A stretch of DNA of 64,000 bases from Bemisia tabaci (GCF_918797505.1 NC_092798.1:3485501-3549500); one strand, 5' to 3'; shown: positions 43,753 through 54,555, numbered from the stretch's first letter. The notes: generated by a model from the sequence alone, not told the origin. Program-made: numbers and translations.

Positions 43753-44166
43753 CTGATATATAATCCCTGAAAATTTGAAAATCCTGAAACATGAATGTGT
43801 AGTAACCATGTGTGATGGCTGTTTGTCTAGCGACTAAGGCCAAAGTTAACCCAACCTAGGGAGGGAGGGGGGGGGGGGGGGCGCTCCAGCTCTTGATTAG
43901 GAAAAAAAAATCAAGGATCAAAACTCGATTCCGTGACCAGCGCAACTGATCCATTGAGGAAATTCAGAGTGAGCGGAAGAACGCAATGCAGCCATTTTAT
44001 TTTATCAAAAGATTCCGAAATAATTCCCATTTCCGGAAACACATTCCGATTTGCCAAGGTTTCGAGAAAAATTCCGGGGGAAAATTCCGAAACGCTCGGA
44101 ATTTGTTCCGAAGATTGTCAAACTTGATCAAAAAGTCCCAAAATTTGATCAAAGTAAATGGTCAAA
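43753..44166. other. Intergenic with G15 run and a V fragment
   Basis: G15 at about 43867-43881. ATCAAAACTCGATTCCGTGA then CCAGCGCAACTGA (43917-43947) matches the outer arm of fold-back V near 54885. The rest is unassigned. Confidence 0.5.
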
Positions 44167-44328
44167 CTGGCGAAAAACCGCAAATTTCGATGAAATTCCG
44201 AAAATAGCTGAAAGTTCCGGGGATTCGAAAGATTCCGGGAAAAGTTCCGATTACTTGAAAAGTTTCAAATTTCGAAATTAACTCCGGGAAATGGGAGCAC
44301 TGGGAAGACGGCTTTTATCGATACCCTC
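44167..44328 (+). repeat. 162-bp direct repeat, first unit, left of C copy 7
   Basis: CTGGCGAAAAACCGCAAATT to TATCGATACCCTC, the same length and order as 44565-44726. Confidence 0.9.
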
Positions 44329-44554
44329 ACTGGAAGAAAAACACATTGGATCTAGAGTCCAGATTCTTGAAAACATTGACAAGAAAAAAAACTCTTGATT
44401 CAATCAGGTTTAAGCTTAAATCAAAAGGAAATCCGCTCAAATTAAGAGGCTTGCTTCTTGATTTAAGCTGAAATCTGATTGAATCAAGAGTATTTTTTAC
44501 TGTCGATGTTTTTAAGGGTCTGGACTCTAGATCCAATGAGTTTTTTTCCCAGTG
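44328..44554. mobile_element. Fold-back family C, copy 7
   Basis: CACTGGAAGAAAAACACATT to AATGAGTTTTTTTCCCAGTG; full-length hairpin. It sits exactly at the junction of two direct repeats. Confidence 0.9.
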
Positions 44555-44564
44555 AGAGGTCTAC

Positions 44565-44726
44565 CTGGCGAAAAACCGCAAATTTCGAGGAAATTCCGAA
44601 AATCGCTGAAAATTCCGGGGGTTCGAAAGATTCCGGGAAAAGTTCCGATTATTTGTAAAGTTCCAAATTTCGGAATTAACTCCGGGAAATGGAAGCACTG
44701 GAAAAACGGCTCTTATCGATACCCTC
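44565..44726 (+). repeat. 162-bp direct repeat, second unit, right of C copy 7
   Basis: CTGGCGAAAAACCGCAAATT to TATCGATACCCTC, with about a dozen mismatches to the first unit. Confidence 0.9.
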
Positions 44727-45513
44727 GTGGAAACTTTGCGCGGGCAACTTTGACCTGTCGGCTACTTTCTATGAGACCGTGGCTCGAATCTGTTTCTCGG
44801 AGCCACCCAGTAACACCACTCCGGCGCTCGCGTGCGCCTATAAGCTCATAACAGAGGAGGCCCGGGCCCGTCTCTGAAAAGAAATATGAAGACATATTTG
44901 ACGTCTTCGCTGTGAATGCACTAAGCCCGGCCGGGCCGTTCGCGTCTTTTAATCTCTTTCTGCGGCGAAAAGGGGCCCGGGCGGCGGCGGGGAGGGGGAC
45001 CGAGTTTGTAGACATTTCACTGACAATTTTTTATTCCGAAACGCCTCGTGATAAATCTCCTTGCCTCGAATTCGGGGCCCAAGTGATTTTAACAAGTCCG
45101 CCGCGAGCGCTTTTTACGAGCTCCGCGCAGAAGACGTCGTAAAAAGACGTCACCGACGTCACATGATTTGAATCGGCTGACGCGACATTGAAAACGCATA
45201 CACCGGGTATGTGATGAGTCCTGGAATATAAATCTTCTTACGGAGCTCGAGGCTCGACAGAATTTTGAGCAGTTGGGTTTCAACATCGGCAGAATCGTTT
45301 TTGGCGACGACGAACCGGGATGCTGCGCGAAAATGGGGACTGCACTGGTGATACTCGCTTTGAACGACTCTTCGAAAAACAGCGGCCCTAAAAAGTGATC
45401 ATTCTTGGGATGGAGGTACCGCTGAACTGGAAATTTGGTCGAAATTTGTAGAACGTACTTTGTACACGCATTAAAATTTGGCAATATTGGTCACACGCGA
45501 GAGGAAGTTATAT
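44727..45513. other. GC-rich to 45130, then nothing recognised
   Basis: CpG-rich segment with GGCGGCGGGG runs. A 131-codon minus-strand ORF at 45089-45484 has no motif or splice evidence. Confidence 0.4.
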
Positions 45514-45966
45514 ATGTCGAAGGCAATTAGTCAAATCCGGCATTTTATCAAATGCCTAGGCCTGTAGTCAAATTTTAACACTTTACGGATTTCTGTAAAG
45601 TCAGGGCGAGGAGTTCACAGGTTTTCAATATTTTGGGAAGTTTAACTCTTCAAATCCGCGAACTCTCCTTGTTCCTTCCTTTTTGCATGCCTTTAGTACA
45701 ATTAAATGTTAAGATTTTAAAAAATTCAATGTTTCATGACGTGCGCTGAAAATTTCATGATTAATGTGCATTCAGGATCTTAAAATCGTTTAAAAAATAC
45801 AATTGTACGCTGCATGTTTTTACACAGAATTCTTTCTAACAGGAGGAACGAATTATTTCGTCTCAAATTAGGGTAAAAAATCAAAATTGCAATCCAAGTA
45901 AGAGTATTTGACTATTTGCCTAGGCATTTATAAAATGCCTGATTTGACTATTTGCTTTCGACATGT
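45514..45966. mobile_element. Repeat P, copy 2
   Basis: ATGTCGAAGGCAATTAGTCA at the left mirrors TGACTATTTGCTTTCGACAT at the right. GCATTTTATCAAATGCCTAG is a subterminal inverted motif. Aligns with copy 1 (20485-20930). Confidence 0.85.
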
Positions 45967-46222
45967 ATATCGATCGATGGCGAAAAAGCGAAACCACGTA
46001 TCTTCATTTGTGGATTACAGACTTCCTGTCATGCTTCGTTTTTTATTTGGTAAACTAGTCAACTTAATTGCATGAAAACTTTTTTCTTCCTCTATTCGCA
46101 GAATATTCTACAAACATTTCAAGCTATTCAATAGGCTTGTTTCTCTTCCAAAAAACACGGGAGCGAAATTTTGAAACGCCTGAATAGAGATACGTGATTC
46201 CGCAGTTTGGTCATCGACACGT
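45967..46222. mobile_element. Fold-back family B, copy 3
   Basis: CGATGGCGAAAAAGCGAAAC then CACGTATCTTC; right arm AGAGATACGTGATTCCGCAG then TTTGGTCATCG. Directly abuts repeat P copy 2. Shares CAGACTTCCTGTCAT with copy 1. Confidence 0.7.
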
Positions 46223-46409
46223 GACCGTTCGCAGCGAAAGGGACCTAGATTCACTAAAACTAAGAATTGAGTTACTGATTCTGGAACATACATGAGTGTT
46301 TTACGAGCATTTTGATAAAGAAATAATATCGACAATGTCACACCAAACTGAAGTTACGGCGATTTGAAGATCGGAGTTCCAAAAACGCAGTATCCAGAGA
46401 AAGCTACTT

Positions 46410-46552
46410 AGACTAAACTTTGCAATTAGGAACTATGATTTTCGGCTCACTTCACAAACAGCATGTCAGTCATGAGTTTCCTAATGCAGTGGGCTCTTTT
46501 AGGCGTGAGCTCAAATTAGTAGTTCCTAATTGCAAGATGTAGTCCATCTCGA
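46410..46552. repeat. Fold-back family G, copy 4
   Basis: TTTGCAATTAGGAACTATGA then TTCGGCTCAC; right GAGCTCAAATTAGTAGTTCC then TAATTGCAAGATGTAGTCC. Confidence 0.75.
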
Positions 46553-46777
46553 ATTCTGATTTGCCGTGGCCCAATGAGAAATATCCAAATTAAAATTAAG
46601 TTTTAAATTCTGTTTTGCCGCAAAAATGAACTGCTCCATCTGCAACTTATCCCATACAACATCAAAGAGCGTTTCCGGTTAAAATCTCAAAATCCAATTT
46701 TTTTTGTGCAACTCGACATAGAAGGCTCCGGCTGAACTTGTCTCCGTCAACTAAGATCTTTCACGCGAAAGATCACA

Positions 46778-46857
46778 TTTGGACGTATTTATGCTAAAAG
46801 GAACTATGCCACACGCATTCCCTAAGCACATAGCCTCTTATAGCATAAATACGTCAA
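46778..46857. repeat. Fold-back family H, copy 5
   Basis: TTGGACGTATTTATGCTAAA then AGGAACTATG; right CATAGCCTCTTATAGCATAA then ATACGTCAA. Confidence 0.75.
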
Positions 46858-46860
46858 CTT

Positions 46861-47119
46861 CGTCGTTTCTCTCAAGAAGAACGTAACTACATTTCAATGT
46901 TGCCAGATTTTTCTGAGAAAGTTGAATTTTTACCGGGAGAATTTTGAAGATTTTTAACCGAAAATTTCACCAACTTTTCGTCTGATCTCATGCAAAACAC
47001 GGATTTTTCGGCGAAAATTATGCAAGTTTACTCTCGAAAAAAATTGAATTGTTTGAGTCAATTTTGCAACCTTAGAATGACGTTACGTTCCTTCCTTCCT
47101 TCGGGATACGACGATTTAA
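46861..47119. repeat. Fold-back family S, copy 1
   Basis: CGTCGTTTCTCTCAAGAAGA then ACGTAACTACATTTCAATGTTG; right TTGCAACCTTAGAATGACGT then TACG..GATACGACG. Interior AATTGAATTGTTTGAGTCAA is the family signature. Confidence 0.7.
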
Positions 47120-47122
47120 ACA

Positions 47123-47381
47123 GGGATTGCATTTTGCAAAAAGGAACCACAAGCATTGCAATGATTCTAAGATTGTGCAACTTCATCTTTTGCGATAAAA
47201 TTGCGGAAATCGTGAAAAACAATGAAATTTAGATGGTAATTTTTGTCTTAAATTTACACTTTTTAGCGAGTAAAATAGGAACTATTGATGGATAATCGGG
47301 GTTTTCCTCCAAGACAAAAGAAGTTGCACAATCTTAGCAACATTGCAATGCTAGTGATTCCTTTTTGCAAAATGCAATCCA
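47123..47381. repeat. Fold-back family F, copy 1
   Basis: GGATTGCATTTTGCAAAAAG then GAACCACAAGCATTGCAATG, mirrored by CATTGCAATGCTAGTGATTC then CTTTTTGCAAAATGCAATCC. Inner CTAAGATTGTGCAACTTC mirrors GAAGTTGCACAATCTTAG. Confidence 0.85.
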
Positions 47382-47778
47382 CATGGCCTAATACCCAACT
47401 AACATTTTCTTTCTCATCCAAGCAGACATTCAAAAAGGGTACGAAGTTCACACGTTTTTCAGTGACCTTTGATTAATTTACCCTCCTTCATTTCTTTCCT
47501 CATTTCATTTATTCCTCGCTGCACCCTCACTCAACCCCCGGGTCGCTTCCACTCGCGCAGTTGATAATACACTCAGCCTCACGGTTCACAACGCGAAGAC
47601 ACTTGAAAACACGAGAGCGGACAAACAAAGGAGTCCACTCGTCCGCGCTTCCTCAAAAGAAACTCTAATTGTCTCCGCGTCGGAGGCAAAAAAAGAGGGG
47701 CCTCTATTAAAAATTCAAAATTATAAACGCTTGTTGCGTCTTAACGCAATCAAAGATCCGGAAAGTCTTTCCTCCGTA
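47382..47778. other. No recognised feature
   Basis: Ordinary sequence, pyrimidine-rich near 47480-47530. Confidence 0.4.
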
Positions 47779-48022
47779 CTGCCGCGCTGAGGAAGAACGC
47801 CGTATGAACATTCGAGAGTTGCCAGATTTCCAGTGATAAAACATGTATTTTCGATGACATTCATGCACATTTTCCCTTAATATTTTCAGACATTTTAGAT
47901 TAAATTGCGTACAAAATTGTCTGTAAATAAATATTGACAAATTTCCCGGTAAATTTGGTTTCTATCGAAGAAAACTTGGCAACTTGTGCAGGCTCATACA
48001 GCGTTTGTCCTTCGCATGGCAG
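47779..48022. mobile_element. Fold-back family A, copy 13
   Basis: CTGCCGCGCTGAGGAAGAAC to GTCCTTCGCATGGCAG. Exact 4-bp CGTA at 47775-47778 and 48023-48026. Confidence 0.85.
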
Positions 48023-48580
48023 CGTAGGCCGGGGTAGATTTCCTGGAGGTACCTTTGTGTTCGTTTACTCTTACTCGGAAAACACCCCCCTCCCCCGCCC
48101 CCGGCGACTAATGCAACCGAAACAGCATGGTAAAACAAGGGGTCACGCCGAGGGGGAGATCTCCAAACAACACCGCGAAACTCGGCTGAGTCCAGCGTGA
48201 GGAATGGTGCTGGGCAGTTGTGGGGGGGGGGGGGGGGGGTCGGGCACTTCGGACTCGGGGGTGGCGGCCGGGGGAGGGGTGAAACTTCCCGACTCCTTCA
48301 AATTAAGTCGTCCTCTTAAAAGCCCGTTGCAGCGCTCTTTAATCGAAACTTTGTACTCAACACAGGTCTCCGGCTCTGGCTTTGAAGCGGTGTTGCCGAG
48401 CATCGTCGAATTCTGGTTTCCTCTCCGTGGGAAATGTGGATTTTCGTGCACGGGGCGGCAACGTCCTTTTGAGGCTTCGAGTCGTCTAATTGGAGCCGTC
48501 GTTTTCGGATGTTGGACGCGCCGCACTGTCTGGCACACCGCGTGACGCCCCTATCGTGTCTGGCAGTTGCTTGAGTCAGG
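48023..48580. other. GC-rich stretch with a G18 run
   Basis: G18 at 48222-48239. Long open frames on both strands (113 and 131 codons) reflect composition; no domain seen. Confidence 0.45.
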
Positions 48581-48673
48581 CTGCCCTCCTAAGGAGGAAC
48601 GCCGTATCAACCTTCAGACGTTGCCATGTTTCCTTCGATAAAAAACTGATTTACTGGGAAAATTGAGAATATT

Positions 48674-49062
48674 GGGCCTTGTCCACACGAGCGCAGTTCG
48701 CGGAACTTATTCCTCGAACTTGCTCAGTTCGCGGAACTTATTCCTTGAAACGAGGCATGCTGTCCACACGGGTTCGTCCGAACTGGAACCGGAACTTCAT
48801 TAAAACTATACAATTATTGCAAATTAATAGATTATAATACGGCCGCCAAAGTAACAAAAATAAATGTCAAGACGCATATAGAGGACGTAAAAAACAAAAA
48901 CAAACAAATTCACATCAAAAGAAACATATGTAGAAGCTCGGAGTACGGGGGAAGTTCCGGGTTTTGGAGGAATAAGTTTTTAGTTCAGCTAAAAACTATT
49001 GTTCCAGGAACAAGTTCCTCGAAATAAGTTCCGCGAACCGCGCTCGTGTGGACAAGGCCTTA
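48674..49062. mobile_element. Fold-back family R, copy 2
   Basis: GGGCCTTGTCCACACGAGCG mirrored by CGCTCGTGTGGACAAGGCC. CAGTTCGCGGAACTTATTCC occurs twice in the left arm and its inverse TAAGTTCCGCGAACCG once in the right. Confidence 0.85.
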
Positions 49063-49575
49063 CGTCGTTTCATCCACGAGCGAACAAAACAACGCTTCAG
49101 TGTTGGCAAGTTTCAACTCGCTAATTGGATTTTTAACAGGGGAATTTAGGGAATTTCTTATTGAAAATTTCGCTGATTTATCCTCTGATCTCATCGGAAT
49201 CAGACAAATTTTTAACAAGAATTGAGCAGGCACATTATTGTAAAAAATTGAATTGTCTGAGTCAACTTTGAGATCCTAGAATGGAGGTATACTTCGTTAA
49301 TTCTTTTTAGGATCTCATACAAAAATTAGACAATTTTCGACAAAAATTGAGCAGCCACATTCTTATCAAAAATTGAATTGTTTGCGTCAATTTTGTGACC
49401 CTACAATGGAGTTACTTCGTTAATTCTCTTCAGATCTCATGCAAAAACTCATGCAAACGCTCTCTTTTTCGACAAAAATTGAGCAGCCGCATTCTTGTAA
49501 AAAATTGAATTGTTTGTGTCAATTTTGCGACCCTAGAATGGAATTACGTTCCTTCGTCCGGAAAACTACGATTTT
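49063..49575. repeat. Family S, copy 2, with tandem-triplicated core
   Basis: CGTCGTTTCATCCACGAGCG to the end CGGAAAACTACG. The core ATTGAGCAGNCNCATTNTTG followed by AAAAATTGAATTGT occurs at 49221, 49346 and 49478, spacing 125 and 132 bp. Confidence 0.7.
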
Positions 49576-49872
49576 CCTTACAGACAAATTTGTTCACAAG
49601 TTAATGTAAAATATCCAAACATTTCAAGGAATAGTATGCCCAACTTTCCTCAAGAATTCATGTCATATTTAGAAATTCGGCAACTCTAGAATCATTATAC
49701 GGCGTACCTCTTTAGCATGGCAGCAGCCCGGTATCACGCGAATGAGCGGCGATTTGTTTCGGAGGTTTGGCAACCGAGCGGGATGTTGCCACGTGTCTCT
49801 TTAAAAGTGACTTTTTTTCTATTTAATTTACGCTTTTCATCCCGTCGAGTACTTTTACTGGGAGAGTTTGAA

Positions 49873-50134
49873 CATGTCAACGGTGGAACCCCAAAACCAC
49901 GTATCTCATTAGCGGAGTTTCAAATCTTCGCTCCCATTTTACTTGCCTAAAGGAGGGCAAGTCAAGATAATTTTTTGAAAATTCGAGGGAATTTACTACA
50001 GACAGAGAAGAAAAGTCATACAAGTATTGAAAGATTGACTTTATGTATTTTTCCGTTTAAAAAATAAAGTATATAATGAAGTCTGAAACGTTGCAAAACT
50101 AGATAGGTGGTTCGGGGTTTCACCGTCGACACGT
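49873..50134. mobile_element. Fold-back family B, copy 4
   Basis: GTCAACGGTGGAACCCCAAA then ACCACGTATCTCATTAG; right AACTAGATAGGTGGTTCGGG then GTTTCACCGTCGAC. Confidence 0.75.
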
Positions 50135-50228
50135 AAAACTCGGAAAATCCATCGGGCTACCGTGTTACCTAAAAGCGATGAGAAATGCAGCATGCTCACA
50201 ATCAATAGAAATCAGGGGTCTCATTGTC

Positions 50229-50474
50229 CTGCCGTGATAAGGAAGAACGCAGTATGAACCTTTAGACGATGCCAAATTTCCTTTGGTAAATCTCAATTTT
50301 CGGGAAAGTTTGTTAATATTTCTCTTCCAATTTTTCAGAAAATTTTGGTCTCAATTTTATCTAGAATACCTAAAAATATCAATGAAAAGTATGCACCAGC
50401 TTCCTCAAAAATGCATTTTTTATACGGGGACATTTGGCAACTCTCGAATGCTCATACGGCGTTCTTCCCTCCAG
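50229..50474. mobile_element. Fold-back family A, copy 15
   Basis: CTGCCGTGATAAGGAAGAAC; right arm GGCAACTCTCGAATGCTCAT then ACGGCGTTCTTCCCTCCAG. No clear target duplication. Confidence 0.8.
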
Positions 50475-50807
50475 TCCCCAAAAGGGTGCCTTGCGTCATT
50501 AAAGGTTTAAGCCTGTGGCTTAATCTAAATAGACCGGGATTATCAATATCCAAGGACTATCTCTTATAAGTTGCCACGAAAATCATGAAAATCGGGCCGG
50601 TGCATCTTTCAAACGATCCGTGACAAAAAGAAACATTTACATTGTTTAAATTGGGGAATTAAAAACTTCATCACTTAGGATAACCTGTTTAGATTTAACC
50701 GAAAGAAATCTCCAGATTTTCCGCTCTATGAGTCCGGGGCTGACACTTCGGAACATACCTTTTTTTGGCTGCCGGAAATTCGAGAAAAATAGTAGCGAGT
50801 TTGTAAC
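50475..50807. other. No recognised feature
   Basis: Ordinary sequence between two repeats. Confidence 0.4.
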
Positions 50808-50880
50808 ATACCTGAAACAAACAAAAAGAAAAGAGAATGTAGAGGACGTCATGTTGGGAAATAAAGATAATTGGAACAGA
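50808..50880. repeat. Repeat U, copy 2
   Basis: ACCTGAAACAAACAAAAAGA then GAGAATGTAGAGGACGTCATG and AAATAAAGATAATTGGAACAGA, parallel to 7057-7125. Confidence 0.5.
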
Positions 50881-51149
50881 ATGCAAAAAATGAGAGTATA
50901 TGGACTTTTTCATAGGAATACCTATACTTGCACCGAGAGATGATTCCAAATTGCGCTATTTGCTATAAGCTAGAAAATTTGTCTCCTTTATTAAAGTTAT
51001 TCATTTAAGCTATGCAAAGAGTGAAACTTCAAAACTTGTCAGGGTTGATTTTTTGGTTGAACGCAATGAATTTTGGTTGCGACTGGTTCATTTCAAATTG
51101 TAACCACTAAGCGGATTATTCTACAAAAATAGAAATATCATTCAGAACA

Positions 51150-51231
51150 ACCGGACGTGCTTATGCTGAAAGGAACTATAAGCACAGGATTTGCGGGCAA
51201 CATAGTTTCTTTTAGCATAATTACGTCCAAC
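51150..51231. repeat. Fold-back family H, copy 6
   Basis: CCGGACGTGCTTATGCTGAA then AGGAACTATA; right ATAGTTTCTTTTAGCATAAT then TACGTCCAA. Confidence 0.7.
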
Positions 51232-51766
51232 TATCATACAACGCTCGCATCAAGAATCTCTTCTCGAAATATTTTTATAAAGTAAAAAGTACAACTTTAA
51301 ATCAACCATCAATATTAACACTTGGAAGCCAAATTGAAGATTAGCGACATTTCTTTTTGACTTTTTTCACTTTTCAAGATTGCCATTTTGCACGACCATT
51401 CCTTGATGATTGATTTGGAGATTCGAAGATCGGGGTTTTCCCGAATAATGCGGATAATAATTTAAATTATTAGCGATAAGTGGAATTAAAAGACTTAGGA
51501 TCCACTTAACGTGGAGGACTGCAAAATCAAGGGTCACCCTCGGAAAATTCGGGAGGTCTGAGGCTACCGTTTCAAGATACTCCTAGAAACTCCTTGAGTG
51601 GACTTGAATGACACTATACTTAAAGCAGTTTAAAGAGGATGTCAAGTCGAGGAGTCTCAAGAGAAACATCTTAAGATCTCGGTCTCACGCTCTTGTTTTT
51701 AATAAGCGGCCTTTCTTTCCGGTGCTTTGAGATGCTCTCTAAGTTTCGGTCATTTTTCGCGTTACA
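51232..51766. other. No recognised feature
   Basis: Ordinary sequence; no ORF of note. Confidence 0.4.
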
Positions 51767-51994
51767 CACTGGAAAAAAAAAAACGTTGGATCTAGAGTCC
51801 AGACTCTTAAAAACATCGACAAGAAAAAATACTCTTGATTCAATCGGATTTTTGCTTAAATCAAGAACCAAGCCTCTTAATTTGAGCGGATTTCCTTTTG
51901 ATTAGAGCAAAAATCCGATTGAATCATGAGTATTTTTTCTTGTCGATGTTTTTAAGAGTCTGGACTCTAGATCCAATGGGGTTTTTTTCCAGTG
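51767..51994. mobile_element. Fold-back family C, copy 8, best preserved
   Basis: CACTGGAAAAAAAAAAACGT to TGGGGTTTTTTTCCAGTG. Arms of about 110 bp pair nearly perfectly (TTGGATCTAGAGTCCAGACT; TACTCTTGATTCAATCGGAT). Exact 2-bp CA flanks (51765-51766, 51995-51996). Confidence 0.95.
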
Positions 51995-51996
51995 CA

Positions 51997-52313
51997 GGAT
52001 GGAAAATATTTTCGAGCTTTCTATTATGATATTTTGGTTTTAGGATCAAGAAAATAGGAAAGAGGAAACATTCTACATTTCGTGTAAGCATCATCAGATG
52101 CTGCGAAGAGTCCTCGACTTGGCACTGAGTTGATTTACAGCTTCTCTTCTGCCGATGCTTTTAGAAAAAAGACTTCGATTGATTATCAAAATCTTCTTTC
52201 TTTTTTAAAGTCTAGTTCCGATCCTTGTGCAGGAGGCGCAATTTGTTGTGTCAAAAATTATCAATAATCCTCGAAATGTTCTGAAGCGCAGTATCATCGC
52301 GTCGAAAGCACGA
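51997..52313. other. No recognised feature
   Basis: Ordinary sequence. Confidence 0.4.
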
Positions 52314-52553
52314 GCCTCCCAAAGTTCCTTCAAATGATCGGTTATGCAATTTTCGCTCCGGGACGTTAAAATAGTTGCTCGTGGAAATCTGAACTGTTAT
52401 TACGGTGCAAATTCTGAACTGTTATTACGGTGCAAATTCTGAACTGTTATTACGGTGTGTTACGGTGCCTTTTCAAAATGTGAAGCCTCAAAGTTCCTTC
52501 AATTGAACGGGTATGCAATTTTCGCTCCGGGTCGTTAAAATAGTTGCTCGTGG
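52314..52553 (+). repeat. 70-bp direct repeats flanking a 25-bp triplication
   Basis: GCAATTTTCGCTCCGGGACG then TTAAAATAGTTGCTCGTGG occurs at 52314-52384 and 52484-52553. Between them, AAATTCTGAACTGTTATTAC then GGTGC is repeated three times (52384-52458). Confidence 0.9.
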
Positions 52554-52883
52554 TGATCCACACTAATTTTAAACATCATACTTCCTGATGTTAAGCATGA
52601 ACTTGCGATTTTGTTTTAAAAGTTACATAGTTTCCTAAAACTAATGAACGATTCGTTTGATATAAACCAGTGAACAGTAAAGTTAAATTTCGAACAAAAA
52701 TATCCTGAGCTAGAAACTTCACGGAGAAACATTTCCCAGAATGTCAACTGAACGTCCTGTTCAAACTTCACTCGTCGTTCTTTGGACAATTGGAATTCCT
52801 GTTGTCACAATGAAATCATGGCTGTCGTTGAATGAAATCCGATGAGGGAAAAATGAACAGAAAAGTTCTGTAGGGACGCTGAG
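52554..52883. other. No recognised feature
   Basis: Ordinary sequence. Confidence 0.4.
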
Positions 52884-53502
52884 AATGGGCCTGTTGCAAA
52901 CTTTTGCTAGAGCAGAATGAAGAGTTGTTTCCTGTAGATAATGCCTCAAAAATCACGATGAGCGCATCGGCAAAGTCTGAAATGCACTCATAAATTCACA
53001 ATCTGCGTAAGAAATTTGCGTTATTTTGAGCTTCCCGCTTCAAAAACGATACTACTGCACAGGTGAACATTTTGTTAGAGGAGTCGCTCCATCGTCGGCA
53101 ATATTCATCATGGCCGACGCTTGCGCAGTTCCTCGCGTAATTCGAGGAGAGTTCAAGGTCAATTAAGGCGGGCGAGGAAAATATGAACGTAAACACGCCG
53201 ATTTTTATACGGTTTAATCCTGTTCAGGTGTTATCTCGTCCCATCACACGTGTTTTGGCGGACTGGCGTCGGCCATGATGAGTATTGTCGCCAATGGAAC
53301 GACTCCTCTAACAAAATGTTCACCTGTACCGTAGTATCGTTTTCGAAGCGGGAAGCTCAAAAAACCGCAAATTTCTTCCACAGATTGTGAAGTTATGAGT
53401 GCATTTCAGACTTTGCCGATGCGCTCATCGTGATTTTTGAGGCATTATCTGTAGGAAACAACTCTTAGTTTTGCTCTAGCAAAAGTTTGCAACAGGCCCA
53501 TT
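52884..53502. mobile_element. Large fold-back family M, complete copy
   Basis: AATGGGCCTGTTGCAAACTT on the left, AAGTTTGCAACAGGCCCATT on the right. Arms of about 230 bp (AAATCACGATGAGCGCATCG; AACATTTTGTTAGAGGAGTC) surround an unpaired centre of about 150 bp. Fragment at 2000-2427. Confidence 0.9.
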
Positions 53503-53991
53503 ATTTCTCCGTGCTATTTGAGCATGCAACGCGGCAACCCTCGGTGGTAGGAGAGTGACGATTAATTGGACGACATTAAATAAGAGGATTGCGCGGGGTT
53601 TTTTCCTGTAGTACTGCATATCTCTCCGTAAGATTTTTTCACTGGATACACGGTTTTAAAACTCTCTCTCTGCGGATAGTAATGTATGGCTAAATGGCGT
53701 CGTATATCACGATCCGCTTGTTGCGCGATTAAGTGCAAACAAACGGACTCCCATAAAATGAGCGGGTTGAGAAACCAGCGCCTCTTACCCGCTCCCGAGT
53801 CCGGTTGCATTGCGCGAGGAGCAACCGTGGGTGAAGGGTTTTCCGTTATCAGTTGCTTCTTTCCCCTTGATGCAGTCTGATTGAATCGTAAGGTTTAGAA
53901 ACACGCCATCTCATTGCTTATGATTTCTTCTTCTTCTTTCAGTCCTTTATTTCTTTTTCACAATCTTGCGCGACGCCGCATTTGGACTGAA
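53503..53991. other. No recognised feature
   Basis: Short ORFs on both strands at 53562-53880 overlap and have no motif. Confidence 0.4.
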
Positions 53992-54545
53992 TGGACCACT
54001 AGACAAGGTGCGAATTTAAGAAATCTGATACATGTTTTTTAGCCAGAATTTCAGGTAGGACACGATTCGTACAACAAAAATTACTGAAACCAACTCCTAA
54101 CGAAGATATTAACGTTTTTATTTCACATTGGTTACGAGGAATTTGAACAGCCCGCTCACAAGAAACTCAAAGCTCTACGTGAGTCAAATCGCGCACTAGA
54201 GTAACGGTTTCAGCAAGCTTCTCGATCGAGCAATCTTCATTTCCCACCATGTGTTGTTCAAACTATAAGCAATTTCCTATAGCTGAGCCAAAGCGTCAAG
54301 ATTGAGGTTAACAGATTTTTATATCGCAGAGACTGTCATGATAACGTTTAGCGCGCGATGTGAATCACGCAGACCATTGAGCTTTCATGAGCGGGTGGTT
54401 TGAATTCACGCATCAGGATTCATAATATATCTTCGTAAGGAGTTAATTTCGGTAATTTTCGTTGTGCACATCGTGTTCTACGTGAAATTTTGGTTACGAA
54501 AGAAGTATCAGAATGCTGAAATTCGTACCTTGTTTAGTGGTCCAT
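53992..54545 (-). mobile_element. Fold-back family D, copy 2
   Basis: ATGGACCACTAGACAAGGTG to CGTACCTTGTTTAGTGGTCC then ATT. The interior runs opposite to copy 1 (GTTTCAGCAAGCTTCTCG). Confidence 0.85.
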
Positions 54546-54555
54546 TGCGCGAACG

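Larger units (their letters stand above)
48581..49723. mobile_element. Fold-back family A, copy 14, split by R and S
   Basis: Left CTGCCCTCCTAAGGAGGAAC to GAGAATATT; right TAATGTAAAATATCCAAACA to CTTTAGCATGGCAG. R copy 2 and S copy 2 lie between. Flanks CAGG and CAGC match 3 of 4. Confidence 0.75.

Noticed and set aside
48143..48545. Opposed ORFs of 113 and 131 codons
   Set aside because: GC-rich composition and a G18 run explain them; no recognisable domain.
53990..54545. Tc1/mariner assignment of family D
   Set aside because: AT next to both ends could be part of the palindromic terminus, so the target duplication is undefined.
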